A stretch of 64,000 nt of DNA from Frondihabitans sp. 762G35 (GCF_002074055.1 NZ_CP014619.1:1240001-1304000), one strand, 5' to 3'; numbered from the stretch's first letter, positions 7,655 through 16,449 are shown. The notes: generated from the sequence alone by a model not told the origin. Numbers and translations: made by a program.

Positions 7655-9135
7655 CCGACGCGATTGCCGAGACGGAAACGCTCAGCTCCAAGAAGCTGGG
7701 TCTCCTCGGCGTGCTGATGCCGGGCGTGGCGCAGATCGCGCCCGCCTTCAACCTGTTCTTCACGACGGCCGTCATGGCGTCCCTCGCGGGGCCGTCGGTT
7801 CCGCTCGTCTTCCTCATCTCGATGGTCGGCATGCTCGCGACGGCGCTCAGCCTCGCCCAGTTCTCGAGCATCTACCCGAGTGCGGGCTCCTTCGTCACCT
7901 ACATCAGCCGGGCCCTCGGAGCGCGGGTGGCGACGGCGATCGGCGTCATCACGATCGTCGGCTACATGATCACGTTCGGCGGCATCTACATCTTCGCCGG
8001 GCAGTACATCGTCGCGAACGTGTTCGGGGTGACGACCGCGGGAGCGGGAGTGAACCTCCTCACGGTCGCCATCACGCTCGTCTACGGCGTCATCGTCACG
8101 GTGCCCGTCATCATTGGGCTGCAGTTCGGCGTGCGCGTGACCGTGGTGCTGTATCTGATCGAGGTCGTCGTCCTCCTCGTCATCAGCCTCGCCGTGGTGC
8201 TGCAGGGCGGCGCCGAGGGGCTCTCCGCGGTGCCGTTCACCTGGCCGAAGGGCACGGAGGCGTCGAACATCTTCATCACGTTCGGCCTGGCCGTCGTCGC
8301 GTTCGGCGGTTTCGAGGCCTCGGCGCCGCTGGCGGAGGAGACGGACAACCCGCGCCGCAACGTCCCGATCGGCCTCGTCGGATCGGTCCTCATCTCGGGG
8401 TTCCTCTACGTGCTCGGCTCCTACGCCGTCATCTCGGCCTTCGGCGTGAACCACGTCGGCGACTTCGCGAAGGACCCCAACCCGTTCGCCACCGCGACCG
8501 TGCGCTTCCTGCACGTGTCGAGCAGCTTCGCGGTCCCCTTCCTCGTGGCCGTGTTCCTCGTCAGCCTCACCTCCTCCTACATCTCCGCGAACACGCAGAC
8601 GGCCCGCGTTCTGTTCGCCGGTGCCCGCGGGCGGCTCTGGCCCGCCGTCCTCGACCGGACGCACCCGCGCTACAAGACCCCGTGGGTCGCGGGCATCGCG
8701 TTCGTCGTGCCGAGCCTCGTCATCGGCTGCGTCATGCAGTTCGTCGACCCGGCGGAAGCGGGCAGCGTCCTCCCGACGCTCGGCATCTTCGGGGTGGTGA
8801 TCATGTACTTCGTGGCGAACCTCGCCCTGATCGTCCAGTTCTTCCGCCTCCGCCGGAGCGGCGTCGCGAAGAACCCGCTGCTCTGGGTGGTGTCGCCCAT
8901 CGTCGGCATGCTGGTGCTCCTGATCCCGATCTGGGGCAACCTCCGCCCGGGCCAGGGCGGCACGTTCGACTTCATGCCGCTGCTGTCGCTGCTGCTCGTG
9001 GCCGTCGGCGTGGTGTACACCGTCGTGCTGGCGATCACGCGTCCCGGCGTGCTGGCGGCGGCACCGGCCCTGCTGGAGGGCGCGGAGGCGATCGAGGGCG
9101 ACCCCGTGCCTCCTGCGACCCGCCTGTCGGTCTGA
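7651..9135 (+). CDS. APC-family amino acid/amine permease
   Basis: A 494-residue integral membrane protein with about 12 predicted helices and APC superfamily text (GVAQIAPAFNLFF near the N-terminus, FGGFEASAPLAEETDNPRRNVPIG in the middle). The E-E-T-x-N-P-R-R-x-V-P segment is a hallmark of amino acid-polyamine-organocation transporters. It would import the substrate of the M20 peptidase/hydrolase operon. The GTG start overlaps the hydrolase stop. A GC-rich hairpin ten bases after the gene probably ends the transcript. The substrate is unknown. Confidence 0.88.
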   Translation: MTDAIAETETLSSKKLGLLGVLMPGVAQIAPAFNLFFTTAVMASLAGPSVPLVFLISMVGMLATALSLAQFSSIYPSAGSFVTYISRALGARVATAIGVITIVGYMITFGGIYIFAGQYIVANVFGVTTAGAGVNLLTVAITLVYGVIVTVPVIIGLQFGVRVTVVLYLIEVVVLLVISLAVVLQGGAEGLSAVPFTWPKGTEASNIFITFGLAVVAFGGFEASAPLAEETDNPRRNVPIGLVGSVLISGFLYVLGSYAVISAFGVNHVGDFAKDPNPFATATVRFLHVSSSFAVPFLVAVFLVSLTSSYISANTQTARVLFAGARGRLWPAVLDRTHPRYKTPWVAGIAFVVPSLVIGCVMQFVDPAEAGSVLPTLGIFGVVIMYFVANLALIVQFFRLRRSGVAKNPLLWVVSPIVGMLVLLIPIWGNLRPGQGGTFDFMPLLSLLLVAVGVVYTVVLAITRPGVLAAAPALLEGAEAIEGDPVPPATRLSV

Positions 9136-9145
9136 CGAGCGCCGC

Positions 9146-9177
9146 GCGGGGCGGGCGGTGTCCGCCGCCCGCCCCGC
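9146..9177 (+). terminator. GC-rich hairpin after the M20/GntR/APC operon
   Basis: A perfect 13-bp stem, GCGGGGCGGGCGG (9146-9158) paired with CCGCCCGCCCCGC (9165-9177), with a 6-base loop. There is no T-tract, which is common in high-GC actinomycete terminators. It lies directly after the permease stop. Confidence 0.6.
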
Positions 9178-9200
9178 CGCGGCCGCACAGCGACCCGGCG

Positions 9201-9206
9201 TAGCCT
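9201..9206 (+). promoter_or_regulatory. -10 box of a leaderless promoter (SOUL gene)
   Basis: TAGCCT fits TANNNT and ends 7 bases before the ATG at 9214. No ribosome binding site precedes the ATG. Confidence 0.5.
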
Positions 9207-9213
9207 CCGCACC

Positions 9214-9774
9214 ATGACCGAGCAGCAGCCCTACACCGTCGTCCGCGAGGAGCCCTCGTTCGAGGTGCGCCGCTACCCGGAGCACGTCGTCGCCGAGGTC
9301 ACCGTCAGCGCGGACTTCGACGACGCCGGCAATCGGGCGTTCCGCTTCCTGTTCGGCTACATCAGCGGGTCGAACGCCCGGAGCGAGAAGGTCGCCATGA
9401 CAGCCCCGGTCGTGCAGGCGCCCGCCTCTGAGAAGATCGAGATGACGGCGCCGGTCGTCCAGGCACCGGGGCAGGATCCCGGGAGCCACGTCGTCGCGTT
9501 CGTCCTCCCCGCGACGCTGACCGAGGCCACGGCTCCCGTTCCCACCGACCCGGAGGTCTCCCTCCGCACGGTGCCCGAGGCCCTCGTGGCGGCGTCCACC
9601 TACTCGGGCCGGTGGACGCAGGCCCGCTACGACGAGCACTGCGCGGACCTCCTCGCGGCAGTGGCCTCGGCCGGGCTCACCACCCTCGCCGCACCCCGCT
9701 TCGCCCGCTTCGACCCGCCCTACAAGCCCTGGTTCCTGCGCCGCAACGAGGTGCTCGTCGACGTCGCCGGCTGA
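9214..9774 (+). CDS. SOUL family heme-binding protein
   Basis: A 186-residue protein with the SOUL/HEBP fold signature: YTVVREEPSFEVRRYPEHVVAEV at the start, then FRFLFGYISGSNARSEKVAMTAPV, a repeated MTAPVVQAP segment (about residues 66-90), and the C-terminal PPYKPWFLRRNEV. SOUL proteins bind heme or tetrapyrroles, but the bacterial role is poorly known. It has no signal peptide, so it is cytoplasmic. It is flanked by the upstream terminator and appears monocistronic with its own leaderless promoter. A b-type cytochrome-like gene follows 116 bases later, which may be coincidence. Confidence 0.85.
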   Translation: MTEQQPYTVVREEPSFEVRRYPEHVVAEVTVSADFDDAGNRAFRFLFGYISGSNARSEKVAMTAPVVQAPASEKIEMTAPVVQAPGQDPGSHVVAFVLPATLTEATAPVPTDPEVSLRTVPEALVAASTYSGRWTQARYDEHCADLLAAVASAGLTTLAAPRFARFDPPYKPWFLRRNEVLVDVAG

Positions 9775-9890
9775 CCGGGGCCGACGCCTGAGCCGAGGCC
9801 CGTGCGGCGGCGGGTACCGAGCAGGGAACTTCGGTATCGTCGTCGGGTGTTCACCGCCCGGCCGACCCCGACCCCGACGCACCGCGCCTC

Positions 9891-10880
9891 GTGAGCGAAG
9901 CGACCCGCCCCGCGGCTCCTGCGGGCACCGAACCGTCCCGCCATCGGAAGCTGCTCTGGCTCGTCCCCCTCGCCGTCGTGGGGCTCGCGCTGATCGTGGT
10001 CGCGGCCCGGGCTCTCCGCGAGTCGGGCGGCGGGCAGGCGTTCCTCGAGACGTACCCGGGGCGGTCCGCGCTGCCCTCGTTCGCGCCGGTCGGGTTCCCC
10101 GCGTGGCTGGGGTGGCAGCACGGGCTGAACGCGTTCCTGATGCTGTTCGTCCTCCGATCGGGGTGGCAGGTGCGGCTGACGAAGAAGCCGGAGACGTTCT
10201 GGATCCGGGACAACACCGGCCGCGTGAAGACGAAGGGCGCTCCAGTCCGGATCACGCTCGCGACCTGGTTCCACATCGCCGTCGACATCCTCTGGCTGCT
10301 GAACGGCGTCGTCTTCTACGTCCTGATCTTCGCCACCGCCCAGTGGACGCGCATCGTCCCGACCCGGTGGGACATCGTCCCGAACGCGCTCTCCGCCGCA
10401 CTCCAGTACGCCTCCCTCGACTGGCCGACCGAGAACGGCTGGTCGAACTACAACGCGCTGCAGACACTGAGCTACTTCGGGATCGTGTTCGTCGTCGCGC
10501 CGGTCGCGCTCGCCACGGGCATCCGGCTCGCCCCGGGCTTCTCGGCCCGCTTCCGGCCCCTCGACCGCGTCTTCCCCGTCGCCGCGACGAAGCGCGTGCA
10601 CTACTGGACGATGCTCGTGTTCGCGGTGTTCATCGTGATCCACGTGACGCTCGTCCTCGCCACGGGGGCGCTCAACAACCTCAACCACATGTACGCGGGC
10701 AACAACGGCGTCGGATGGAGCGGGGTCGTCGTCTTCGCCGCCTCCGTCGTCGTGATGGTCGCCGCGTGGTTCGCGCTCACGCCGCGCGTCCTCCGGGCGC
10801 TCGCCGGCCGGACGGGCACCATCCGGCAGCGACCCGCGCGGCCGCACCGGCCGACACCGCCCGCGCCGCCCGTCGCGTGA
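9891..10880 (+). CDS. Cytochrome b/b6-like membrane protein
   Basis: A 329-residue polytopic membrane protein with about five to six helices. Histidines in or beside helices, His77 (WQHGLN), His128 (TWFHIAVD), His237 (RVHYWTM) and His251 (VIHVTLV), look like a di-heme arrangement of cytochrome b561/hydrogenase-type b subunits. The C-terminus is a proline-rich basic cytoplasmic tail. The start is GTG with no good ribosome binding site; TATCGT lies shortly upstream. Such proteins pass electrons between quinones and a periplasmic oxidoreductase. No partner enzyme is adjacent; the molybdopterin oxidoreductase at 17655 has its own membrane domain. Exact family not certain. Confidence 0.65.
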   Translation: MSEATRPAAPAGTEPSRHRKLLWLVPLAVVGLALIVVAARALRESGGGQAFLETYPGRSALPSFAPVGFPAWLGWQHGLNAFLMLFVLRSGWQVRLTKKPETFWIRDNTGRVKTKGAPVRITLATWFHIAVDILWLLNGVVFYVLIFATAQWTRIVPTRWDIVPNALSAALQYASLDWPTENGWSNYNALQTLSYFGIVFVVAPVALATGIRLAPGFSARFRPLDRVFPVAATKRVHYWTMLVFAVFIVIHVTLVLATGALNNLNHMYAGNNGVGWSGVVVFAASVVVMVAAWFALTPRVLRALAGRTGTIRQRPARPHRPTPPAPPVA

Positions 10881-10896
10881 TGCGGCGCCTGCTGCC

Positions 10897-11310
10897 GTGA
10901 GGCGGCTCCTGCGCGCCCTCGTCGCCGACGAGAGGTTCCGCTTCCTGGTCGTCGGCGGCATCAACACCGTCGTCGGGTACGGCCTCTTCGCCCTCTTCGA
11001 GCTGACGATCGGGCGCGTCGTCGGCTACCTCGGGAGCCTGTACCTCTCGTACGCGATCGCCATCGTGCTGGCGTTCGTGCTGCACCGGCGGTACACGTTC
11101 CGGGTGGCGGGGAGCGGTCGTGTGCTCGTGGACTTCCTGCGGTTCTGCAGCGTCTACGTCGTGTCGCTCGCGGTCAACACGCTGGCGCTGCCGCTCCTGG
11201 TCGAGGTGGGCGGGCTCGTGCCGCTCGTCGCGCAGGCGCTGATCGTCGTGGTCACCACGCTGATCAGTTTCTTCGGGCACAAGTTCTTCTCGTTCCGTCG
11301 TCGACCCTGA
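10897..11310 (+). CDS. GtrA-family membrane protein
   Basis: A 137-residue protein with four predicted helices and the GtrA signature FRFLVVGGINTVVGYGLF at residues about 13-30, AFVLHRRYTFR in the middle and FFGHKFFSFRR at the end. GtrA proteins take part in moving undecaprenyl-linked sugars across the membrane or in cell-wall polysaccharide synthesis. The GTG start lies 16 bases after the preceding gene's stop. An out-of-frame ATG at 10880 encodes the same first five residues (MRRLL) and then stops, which is curious. No glycosyltransferase partner is adjacent. Confidence 0.85.
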   Translation: MRRLLRALVADERFRFLVVGGINTVVGYGLFALFELTIGRVVGYLGSLYLSYAIAIVLAFVLHRRYTFRVAGSGRVLVDFLRFCSVYVVSLAVNTLALPLLVEVGGLVPLVAQALIVVVTTLISFFGHKFFSFRRRP

Positions 11311-11390
11311 CGCGCACAGCTCGCCCCCGCCCCGCCCGCCCGCTCCGCCCCCGCCCCCGCCCGGCGCCTCACCCCACCCACCCCGGCGGC

Positions 11391-11444
11391 GAGTGGACAG
11401 TTGCCGACGTTTTCCGGGCGTGAGGCGTCGGTAACTGTCCACTC
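11391..11444. repeat. Hairpin repeat, family B copy 1 (GAGTGGACAGTT arms)
   Basis: A 54-base element with arms GAGTGGACAGTT and AACTGTCCACTC and a second inner pairing (CCGACG with CGTCGG). The loop core is CGTTTTCCGGGCGTGAG. It is identical base for base to copy 2, 98 bp downstream. The 315-bp gap between GtrA and the next gene holds these two elements and no gene that I can support. Confidence 0.85.
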
Positions 11445-11488
11445 GGGGAGGGGCTGCGGGGTGGGTCTCAGCGGTGGGCCGCTTCGGC

Positions 11489-11542
11489 GAGTGGACAGTT
11501 GCCGACGTTTTCCGGGCGTGAGGCGTCGGTAACTGTCCACTC
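11489..11542. repeat. Hairpin repeat, family B copy 2
   Basis: Identical to copy 1 over all 54 bases and in the same orientation. The flanks differ, so the copy boundary is sharp. It lies between the 3' ends of convergent genes and could also stop transcription. Confidence 0.85.
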
Positions 11543-11600
11543 GCGGAGGGGGTGGGGGGAATGCGGGGAGGGGGAGTGCGGGGGAGGGCACGGGTGGGGC

Positions 11601-11640
11601 GGGGGCTAGCGGGGGAGCGCGGGGGCTAGCGGGGGAGCGC
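11601..11640. repeat. 20-bp tandem duplication covering a stop codon
   Basis: The 20-mer GGGGGCTAGCGGGGGAGCGC occurs twice head to tail. The stop codon of the minus-strand gene (CTA at 11626-11628) lies in the second unit, and the first unit repeats the same stop and last codons just outside the gene. Confidence 0.85.
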
Positions 11641-12600
11641 GGGGGCGGCGTCGGTCCAGCGGAGCACCCGGCGGGCGGAGAACGTCAGCCATGGCGACGG
11701 CTCGCCCGGGGGCACGTCGACCTCGAACCAGACGCGGCCCGGGTCACGCAGCCCCTGATGCCACGTCCCGTCGGGGTGCCGCGCGGCGCGCACCGCCTCG
11801 ACCGCCTCCGCGAGGCGCGGATCCGGGTCGCCGCCGTCGTGGATCGTCGCCCGCCGGAAGTACTCCGTGGCCCGCAGGACGTCGAACCGCCACCGCTGCG
11901 GGGAGGCCAGCCGGGTCGTCCACTCACCGAGCGGCTCGCCGGTGCGGAGGCCCCGCAGGAGTCGCCGCTCCAGCAGGTACTCCTCGCCGGCTCGCCGCGC
12001 GGCCCGGGTCGCGGCCGTGCCACCCGTCGCCTCCTCGTGGTCGAGCAGCGCTCGCAGCACGTTCAGCGTCGAGTGGAACGACGACCTCGTCGACCCCTCG
12101 ACCCACTCGCAGTTCCAGCCGCCGTCCGCCTGCCGGTGCTCCACGAACCAGGTCGCCAGACCCTCCACGTCGGCGCCGAGCCAGAGGCCGTTCGACAGCG
12201 TCGACGCGTTGATGCAGCAGTCGACCTCGCCACCCCAGTAGGGCGAGCCGTCGTACTCCCAGCGGCTGCTGGCGGCGAGGCGCTCCGCGGTGCCGTCGAG
12301 GGCCGACGCGTCGACGCCCCACTCGCGGAGGGCGTTGAGGCTCCAGGTCGTCGCGGTCCAGGGCTGCCCGGGCTCGGCGCGCGCCTCCTCGTCGTCGAAG
12401 AACCCGGCCGGGAAGAAGGCGCCGCCCGCCCACTGGCCATCGGCGTCCTGCAGAGCGAGGAGCCTGGCCCCGAAGCCCTCGGAGGCGACGCGGCGTCGCG
12501 TCGCCCGCCAGACCTCCTCCGGCTCGTCGAGGAGATCCCGCTCGACCTGCCAGGCGAGCGACGGATCCGACTCCCTCAGCCAGCGATCGATCGCGTCCAT
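11626..12600 (-). CDS. Terpenoid cyclase/prenyltransferase-fold hypothetical protein
   Basis: A 324-residue protein with repeated segments of the alpha/alpha toroid type (LLALQDADGQWAGGAFF, EGLATWFVEHRQADGGWNCEW, VEAVRAARHPDGTWHQGL). This D-G-x-W pattern is shared by squalene cyclases and prenyltransferase beta subunits. It lacks the DXDD motif of squalene-hopene cyclases, so I do not assign cyclase activity. Cys-rich DCCINAS near residue 125 is notable. A TACCGT box ends 6 bases before the ATG, so the mRNA is probably leaderless. It stands alone between the repeats and the EamA gene. Function unknown. Confidence 0.75.
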   Translation of the reverse strand: MDAIDRWLRESDPSLAWQVERDLLDEPEEVWRATRRRVASEGFGARLLALQDADGQWAGGAFFPAGFFDDEEARAEPGQPWTATTWSLNALREWGVDASALDGTAERLAASSRWEYDGSPYWGGEVDCCINASTLSNGLWLGADVEGLATWFVEHRQADGGWNCEWVEGSTRSSFHSTLNVLRALLDHEEATGGTAATRAARRAGEEYLLERRLLRGLRTGEPLGEWTTRLASPQRWRFDVLRATEYFRRATIHDGGDPDPRLAEAVEAVRAARHPDGTWHQGLRDPGRVWFEVDVPPGEPSPWLTFSARRVLRWTDAAPALPR

Positions 12601-12606
12601 GCCGAC

Positions 12607-12612
12607 ACGGTA
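12607..12612 (-). promoter_or_regulatory. -10 box of a leaderless promoter (toroid-fold protein)
   Basis: On the minus strand TACCGT ends exactly 6 bases before the ATG at 12600, with no ribosome binding site between. Confidence 0.55.
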
Positions 12613-12632
12613 GCCCCGCCGGGCCGTCCGAG

Positions 12633-13592
12633 CTACGGCACGTGCTCCGGCAGGGGCGAGCTTCCGGGCGCCTCGACCGGGAGCGACCGACCGCGCGCGA
12701 GCCGCACCAGCACGATCCCGCCGAGGATGAGCGCTCCGCCGAGGAGCTGCGGCACGGTCAGCCGCTCGCCGAGCAGGAGCCACGCGTAGAGCGTCGCCGC
12801 GATGACCTCCAGCAGCCCGGCGAACGACGCCAGCCTCGACCCCAGCAGCTCGCTCGCGGTGATGTTCGCGGTGTACGCCACGGCGGTCGAGACGATCCCC
12901 ACCAGGAGGATCGGCAGCCACCACGGTGCCGAGGCGCCGAGCAGCGCGACGTCCCGGGTCGACGTCGTGAACGGCAGGATGCCCGCGGCCCCCGTCACGC
13001 CGAGGGCGGCGCCGCCCAGCACCAGCCCGAACGCGGCCAGTGCCACCGGGGGCAGCCCGTCGCTCGGCCGAGCGGCGAGCACGTAGTAGAACGCGCAGCC
13101 GACCATCGCGGCGACGCCGAGCAGCAGCCCGAGGGCGTCGAGCGTCGCACCCCTGGCGGGAGCGACCACGAGGACGAGGCCGAGGACGGCGACGACGCTG
13201 CCGGCGAGGATCACCAGCTCGGGCCTCCTGCGCGACAGGGCCCATGCGACGGCCACGAGCAGGATCGGGGCCATGTACTCCAGCAGGATCGCGGTCCCGA
13301 CGGGGATCCGCTGGAGGGCGCCGAAGTAGGCGAGCTGCGTGGCGGCCACCCCGACGAGGCCCATCGCGGCGACCCGGTACCGGCCGCGCCAGAGGGCGTC
13401 CCACCGGCCGCGGAGCGACAGCAGGGCGATGGGCATCAGGACGATCCCGCCCACGAGGGCGCGGAGGGTGACCGCTGCCGCGGGGCTCCAGCCGGACTCC
13501 AGCAGCGGCTTGACGAGCGCGCCCGAGGTGCCGAAGGTGAACGCCGCGACGACGGCGACGACGAGGCCTCGGGAGGCGGAGGAACGGCGCAC
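12633..13592 (-). CDS. EamA/DMT-family exporter
   Basis: A 319-residue membrane protein with ten predicted helices in two EamA repeats (first about residues 10-142, second about 155-300). Segments GTSGALVKPLL, RIPVGTAILLEYMAPILLVAVAW and LLGERLTVPQLLGGALILGGIVLV are typical of the drug/metabolite transporter superfamily (RhaT/YdcZ-like). The start is GTG with CAGGAG 5-6 bases upstream. It is divergent from a CGNR zinc-finger regulator across a 73-bp region, a common pairing in which the regulator controls the exporter. The substrate is unknown. Confidence 0.88.
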   Translation of the reverse strand: MRRSSASRGLVVAVVAAFTFGTSGALVKPLLESGWSPAAAVTLRALVGGIVLMPIALLSLRGRWDALWRGRYRVAAMGLVGVAATQLAYFGALQRIPVGTAILLEYMAPILLVAVAWALSRRRPELVILAGSVVAVLGLVLVVAPARGATLDALGLLLGVAAMVGCAFYYVLAARPSDGLPPVALAAFGLVLGGAALGVTGAAGILPFTTSTRDVALLGASAPWWLPILLVGIVSTAVAYTANITASELLGSRLASFAGLLEVIAATLYAWLLLGERLTVPQLLGGALILGGIVLVRLARGRSLPVEAPGSSPLPEHVP

Positions 13593-13665
13593 GGGGAGCT
13601 CCTGGGGAAGGGGTGTCGAGACGAGACGCTCCTGACGCTAGTGTGGTCGCGAGTAAGGAGTCAAT

Positions 13666-14229
13666 TTGCATTTCGCCCCTGACGTCGACGAAAGCCTGGC
13701 GTTCGCCGTCGCCCTGGCCAACACCGTTCCCGAGGCGACCGCGAGCGGGGTCGACGAGCTGCCGGATCCTGCCGCCCTGCGAGGGTTCCTCGACGCGCAG
13801 GGGTTCTCGGGCCGCTTCGATCGCGACGACGGCGAGCTCCGCCAGGTGCTGTCGGTCCGGGAGGAGATCCGGCGGCTCTGGGGGCTGGAGCGCGATCCGC
13901 TGGTCGACGAGATCAACGTGCTCCTCCGCGAGGCCCGGGCCCTTCCGCAGCTCATCCGGCACGACCGCCACGACTGGCACATCCACGCCGTGTCGCAGGA
14001 GGCCCCGCTCGCCGTCCGCATCCGCGTCGAGGTGGCCCTGGCCCTCGTCGACGTGATCCGGTCCGACGAGCTCGGCCGGCTGCGGAGCTGCGCGGCGCCG
14101 GACTGCGCGGGAATTTTCGTCGACCTGTCGCGGAACTCCTCGAAGCGCTTCTGCAGTGTGCGCTGCGGCAACAGGATGAACATGGTGGCGTTCCGCGAGC
14201 GCCGGGGCGCGGCGGACGACGCGCGGTGA
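13666..14229 (+). CDS. CGNR zinc-finger transcriptional regulator
   Basis: A 187-residue protein of the CGNR (formerly DUF1470) family. The N-terminal ~130 residues are the ABATE-like helical domain; the C-terminus holds the zinc finger with Cys142, Cys147, Cys163 and Cys167, the last being the C of the C-G-N-R motif (167-170), followed by NRMNMVAFRERR. The start is TTG, supported by AAGGAG five bases upstream and by the HFAPDVDESLAFAVALANT text that begins the family domain. It is divergent from the EamA exporter and probably regulates it. Confidence 0.87.
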   Translation: MHFAPDVDESLAFAVALANTVPEATASGVDELPDPAALRGFLDAQGFSGRFDRDDGELRQVLSVREEIRRLWGLERDPLVDEINVLLREARALPQLIRHDRHDWHIHAVSQEAPLAVRIRVEVALALVDVIRSDELGRLRSCAAPDCAGIFVDLSRNSSKRFCSVRCGNRMNMVAFRERRGAADDAR

Positions 14230-14289
14230 GGTACGCGGTGACGCGGCGGGTCGGCGGTGGCCGATCCGGCCGGGCGGGACGCGCGCTCC

Positions 14290-16389
14290 TCAGACCGCGC
14301 GCCAGCCGCCCGCCATGTCCTCGATCGTGCGGAGGGCCGTCGCGAAGACGGTGAGCACCGGGTTCACGCCGCCGTTCGTGACGTGGACCGAGGCGTCGGC
14401 GATGCGCAGGTTGTCGTGGCCCCAGACCCGGCCCAGCGGGTCGACGACGCTGGTCGCGGGGTCGGTGCCCATGCGGCAGGTGCCGGCCTGGTGCTGGCCG
14501 CCGCTCGGGCCGCCGCCCTGACCGGTGTTCTGGCCGGTGCCCGGGGCGCTCGCCGAGGGCGCGCCCACGGGGACGACGGCACGGGCGCCGGCGGCTCGGA
14601 GCCACTCGGCGCTCCGGGCGCTGAGGAAGTCCCGCGCCGCGACGTCCTGGGGGAGGAGCGAACCGCTCAGGTGCGCGACCGGGACCCCCGTGGCGTCCAC
14701 CACCCCGGGGTCGACCCGGACGCGCGACTCCGCGGAGGTCAGCTCCTGGATCGGTCCCATCAGCCGGATCATCCGCCGGGCGAGGTCGCGCATCCCCTGC
14801 TTGGCGACGAGCCCCGAGACCGGCAGGAGCCCGGCCGACGTGAGGTAGCGGTACGTGTTGGCCGGGAGGGGCACGAACTCGTTGGCGATCATGCCGCCGC
14901 CCGCGAGCCCCTCGTTGCCGTGCCGGAAGTCGGTCGTGGCGATCGACGGCCCGGGCCCGATCAGCTCCTCGATCTCCTCGTCGAAGACCGCGGTGGCGCC
15001 GCCGTAGACGTGCCCCTGCAGGTGGCGCCCGACCTGGTCGCGGTTGTTCCCGACGCCCTGCGGCTCTCGGTCGCTCCGGCTGTTGAGCAGGAGCCGCGCC
15101 GACTCGATCGCCCCGGCCGCGACCACGACCTCGTCCGCGTCGACGTCGCTCTGCCACGCGACCCCGTCCACGGAGCCGACGAGCGTCGCCCCCACGATCC
15201 GGCCGGCTCCGTCGGTGCGGAGCCGCGCCGCCCGCGTCTCGAGGACGATCGAGCAGAGCCCGGTCTCGAAGGCCCTGGTGAGGAGCGTGTTCTGACTGCC
15301 GTTCTTGGCGTCGACGGGGCAGGCGAAGCCGACGCACATCGAGCACTGCGCGCAGGAGCCCCGGCCGAGGTACGGCGTGGAGTTGATGAGCAGGGGCACG
15401 GAGACGGTCGACCAGCCGAGCGACGCGGCGGCGTCGGCGAGGCGATCGCGCTGCCGTCCCGCGGGGAGCGGAGGCATCGGGTAGGGCCTCGACCGGGGAC
15501 CGGCGTTGGGCTCGTGCGGCGAGCCGCTGACGCCGACCTCCCACTCGGCGCGCGAGTAGTACGGCTCGAGGTCGTCGTAGGAGATCGGCCAGTCGGCCAG
15601 GGAGCTGTCGTCGGGCGTTCCGTAGGTCGACGCCATCCGGAAGTCCTCGGGCGTGAAGCGCCACGCCTGCGCCCCGTAGACGCGCGTGCCGCCCCCGGCC
15701 GTCTGGGCGTTGTTGCTCCAGCCGCCCTCGGTCGAGTGGAGGACCACGCGGGTCCGTCCGTCGTCGAGCACGCGCGGGTTTCCGTCGGCCCGGGGGCCGG
15801 ACAGCGGGGCGACGCCCCAGTCGGAGCGGGGGTTGCGGAGCTGGTCGGTCGCGAGGATCGCCGTGTCGGGCCACGACCCGGCCTCCACGACGAGGACGCG
15901 CCGCCCGGCCTCGGCGAGGCCGCACGCGGCGACGCCTCCGCCGGCGCCCGAGCCGATGACGATCGCGTCGTAGCGGGAGACCAGATCCTGCGGGCCGACG
16001 ACGGTCCGCGGAGCGGGGGCGACGGGCGTGCCGGCGGGCCAACCGCCCGCGGGGCCGGGGCGCCACCCGATCATGCGCCACGAGGCGGCGTCGTCGTTGC
16101 CGCCGTTCGCGGGGTCGGCGTAGTAGCCCGCGGAGACGATCCCGGCGAACCAGTTCCAGTCGGTGCTCGACGCGGGGTCGGCCTCGTCCAGCAGGGCGGC
16201 GACGCGGGCGGTCCAGTCCGGGCGCTCGGCGAGGAGGCGCCCGAGGTAGCGCAGGGAGCCGGCCTCGGAGGCGGAGGGGAAGTCGTCGGCGGGGACGACC
16301 CGGTCGACGAGTCGGGTCAGCGCTTCGGCGTTCACGTCGAGGAAGGCCCTGACGGTGCCGACGGGGTCTGGGTCGGGGGTGGTGGTCAC
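14290..16389 (-). CDS. GMC oxidoreductase with N-terminal gluconate dehydrogenase subunit-3-like domain
   Basis: A 699-residue FAD enzyme. Residues about 10-110 resemble gluconate 2-dehydrogenase subunit 3 (VRAFLDVNAEALTRLVDRVVPADDFPSASE). The FAD dinucleotide motif GSGAGGG is at about 146-152, a Cys-rich segment CAQCSMCVGFACPVDAKNGSQNT follows in mid-protein, and the catalytic His633 is in HQAGTCRMG with the C-terminal NGGVNPVLTVFA. It probably oxidises a sugar or polyol. No Tat signal is seen. I chose the GTG at 16389 because GGAG precedes it by 6 bases; a GTG at 16428 would add 13 residues. A LacI gene and a perfect palindromic operator lie upstream. Confidence 0.85.
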   Translation of the reverse strand: MTTTPDPDPVGTVRAFLDVNAEALTRLVDRVVPADDFPSASEAGSLRYLGRLLAERPDWTARVAALLDEADPASSTDWNWFAGIVSAGYYADPANGGNDDAASWRMIGWRPGPAGGWPAGTPVAPAPRTVVGPQDLVSRYDAIVIGSGAGGGVAACGLAEAGRRVLVVEAGSWPDTAILATDQLRNPRSDWGVAPLSGPRADGNPRVLDDGRTRVVLHSTEGGWSNNAQTAGGGTRVYGAQAWRFTPEDFRMASTYGTPDDSSLADWPISYDDLEPYYSRAEWEVGVSGSPHEPNAGPRSRPYPMPPLPAGRQRDRLADAAASLGWSTVSVPLLINSTPYLGRGSCAQCSMCVGFACPVDAKNGSQNTLLTRAFETGLCSIVLETRAARLRTDGAGRIVGATLVGSVDGVAWQSDVDADEVVVAAGAIESARLLLNSRSDREPQGVGNNRDQVGRHLQGHVYGGATAVFDEEIEELIGPGPSIATTDFRHGNEGLAGGGMIANEFVPLPANTYRYLTSAGLLPVSGLVAKQGMRDLARRMIRLMGPIQELTSAESRVRVDPGVVDATGVPVAHLSGSLLPQDVAARDFLSARSAEWLRAAGARAVVPVGAPSASAPGTGQNTGQGGGPSGGQHQAGTCRMGTDPATSVVDPLGRVWGHDNLRIADASVHVTNGGVNPVLTVFATALRTIEDMAGGWRAV

Positions 16390-16449
16390 TCGGGTCTCCG
16401 GAGGTCGGGTGCCCGGGGTGTCCTGCACCCGGAGGACACGGGATCGGGT

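Noticed and set aside
7570-9882. Long minus-strand open frame opposite the APC permease and SOUL genes
   Set aside because: Composition is Arg/Asp/His-rich without any domain, and both plus-strand genes are clearly real.
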